Under the pieces are notes generated by a model, which saw only the letters and a list, made by a program, of their open reading frames with translations, had not been told where the DNA came from and made no database searches. The position numbers and the translations under genes are program-made. Positions 5,329-5,402 of a stretch of DNA of 5,402 nucleotides are shown here, piece by piece (position 1 is the first letter of the stretch; each line of letters starts with the position of its first letter). The DNA comes from Solobacterium sp. GTDB lineage: Bacteria; Bacillota_I; Bacilli_A; Erysipelotrichales; Erysipelotrichaceae. The stretch is taken from the NCBI GenBank assembly GCA_017475415.1, contig JAFVFM010000082.1:1-5402 (forward strand), in the 5' to 3' direction.

Positions 5329-5402
5329 GGCAAAAAGCAAGAAAAAATAGGCGAAGTATAGAGGGGTTGAATAAAAATAATAGATATTACTACAAAACGA
5401 GA

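Larger units (their letters stand above)
5132..5402. other. Right flank, no supportable gene; hairpins and promoter-like elements
   Basis: No convincing coding region is seen in 271 bases. Candidates were a 7-codon ATG frame at 5327 (MAKSKKK then TAG), a + frame open from 5316 to the edge without a usable start, and a minus frame open from the edge to TAA at 5298-5296. None is long enough to stand out from chance. A GAGGGG at 5361-5366 may be a ribosome binding site for a gene just beyond, but no ATG follows before the edge. The hairpins and possible promoters are listed separately. Confidence 0.6.

Noticed and set aside
5327..5350. Short ORF MAKSKKK after the hairpin
   Set aside because: Seven codons, no ribosome binding site at proper distance, and the ATG overlaps the -10 of a candidate promoter.
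5296..5400. Minus-strand frame open from the right edge, hydrophobic and aromatic
   Set aside because: 34 codons in T-rich DNA is expected by chance; no homology is recognised and the start is outside the window.
1..5402. CRISPR array, tRNA, rRNA, or a defence system
   Set aside because: No regularly spaced repeats, no tRNA TTC-loop/anticodon pattern, no rRNA core sequence and no defence protein motifs were seen on either strand.

Overview
The window is AT-rich, with short intergenic gaps, Gly/Gln codons of the A/T-ending kind, GAGGT/AAGGTG ribosome binding sites and hairpin-plus-T-run terminators. This suggests a low-GC Bacillota (Firmicutes). The protein styles (UMF1 transporter, PldB-like hydrolase, IS1634-type transposase) would suit an Erysipelotrichia- or clostridia-like gut or oral bacterium, but the sequence does not settle the lineage.

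Layout: (1) Positions 1-242 hold the C-terminal tail of a + strand protein rich in Asn, Ser, Gly and Gln. (2) A bidirectional terminator lies at 256-303. (3) A minus-strand UMF1-type MFS transporter runs from 1544 to 306; it is full length except for one in-frame TAG at 1070-1068, in predicted membrane segment 5. (4) About 80 bp of divergent intergenic DNA separates it from a + strand gene (1625-3307). That gene encodes two complete enzymes in one chain: an N-terminal glycerophosphodiester phosphodiesterase and a C-terminal alpha/beta hydrolase of the monoglyceride lipase/lysophospholipase type. (5) A good promoter-like sequence (3322-3350) points into a complete IS1634-like insertion sequence (about 3382-5131). 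The IS has an intact minus-strand DDE transposase, 9-bp terminal inverted repeats and a strong bidirectional terminator hairpin at its left end. (6) The last 270 bp contain no supportable gene but several hairpins and promoter-like elements.

Functional reading: the fused enzyme looks like a two-step phospholipid salvage module. The hydrolase would strip an acyl chain from a lysophospholipid or monoacylglycerol, and the GDPD domain would cut the resulting glycerophosphodiester to glycerol-3-phosphate plus an alcohol. The divergent transporter may or may not be functionally linked, and in this strain it is probably broken. The IS has landed between a host promoter and whatever that promoter once served, and its terminal hairpin would stop transcription entering from the left.

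The most noteworthy items are the GDPD-lysophospholipase fusion, the single-codon lesion in the transporter, the IS end whose hairpin combines terminator, stop codon and inverted repeat, and the unexplained structured region on the right.
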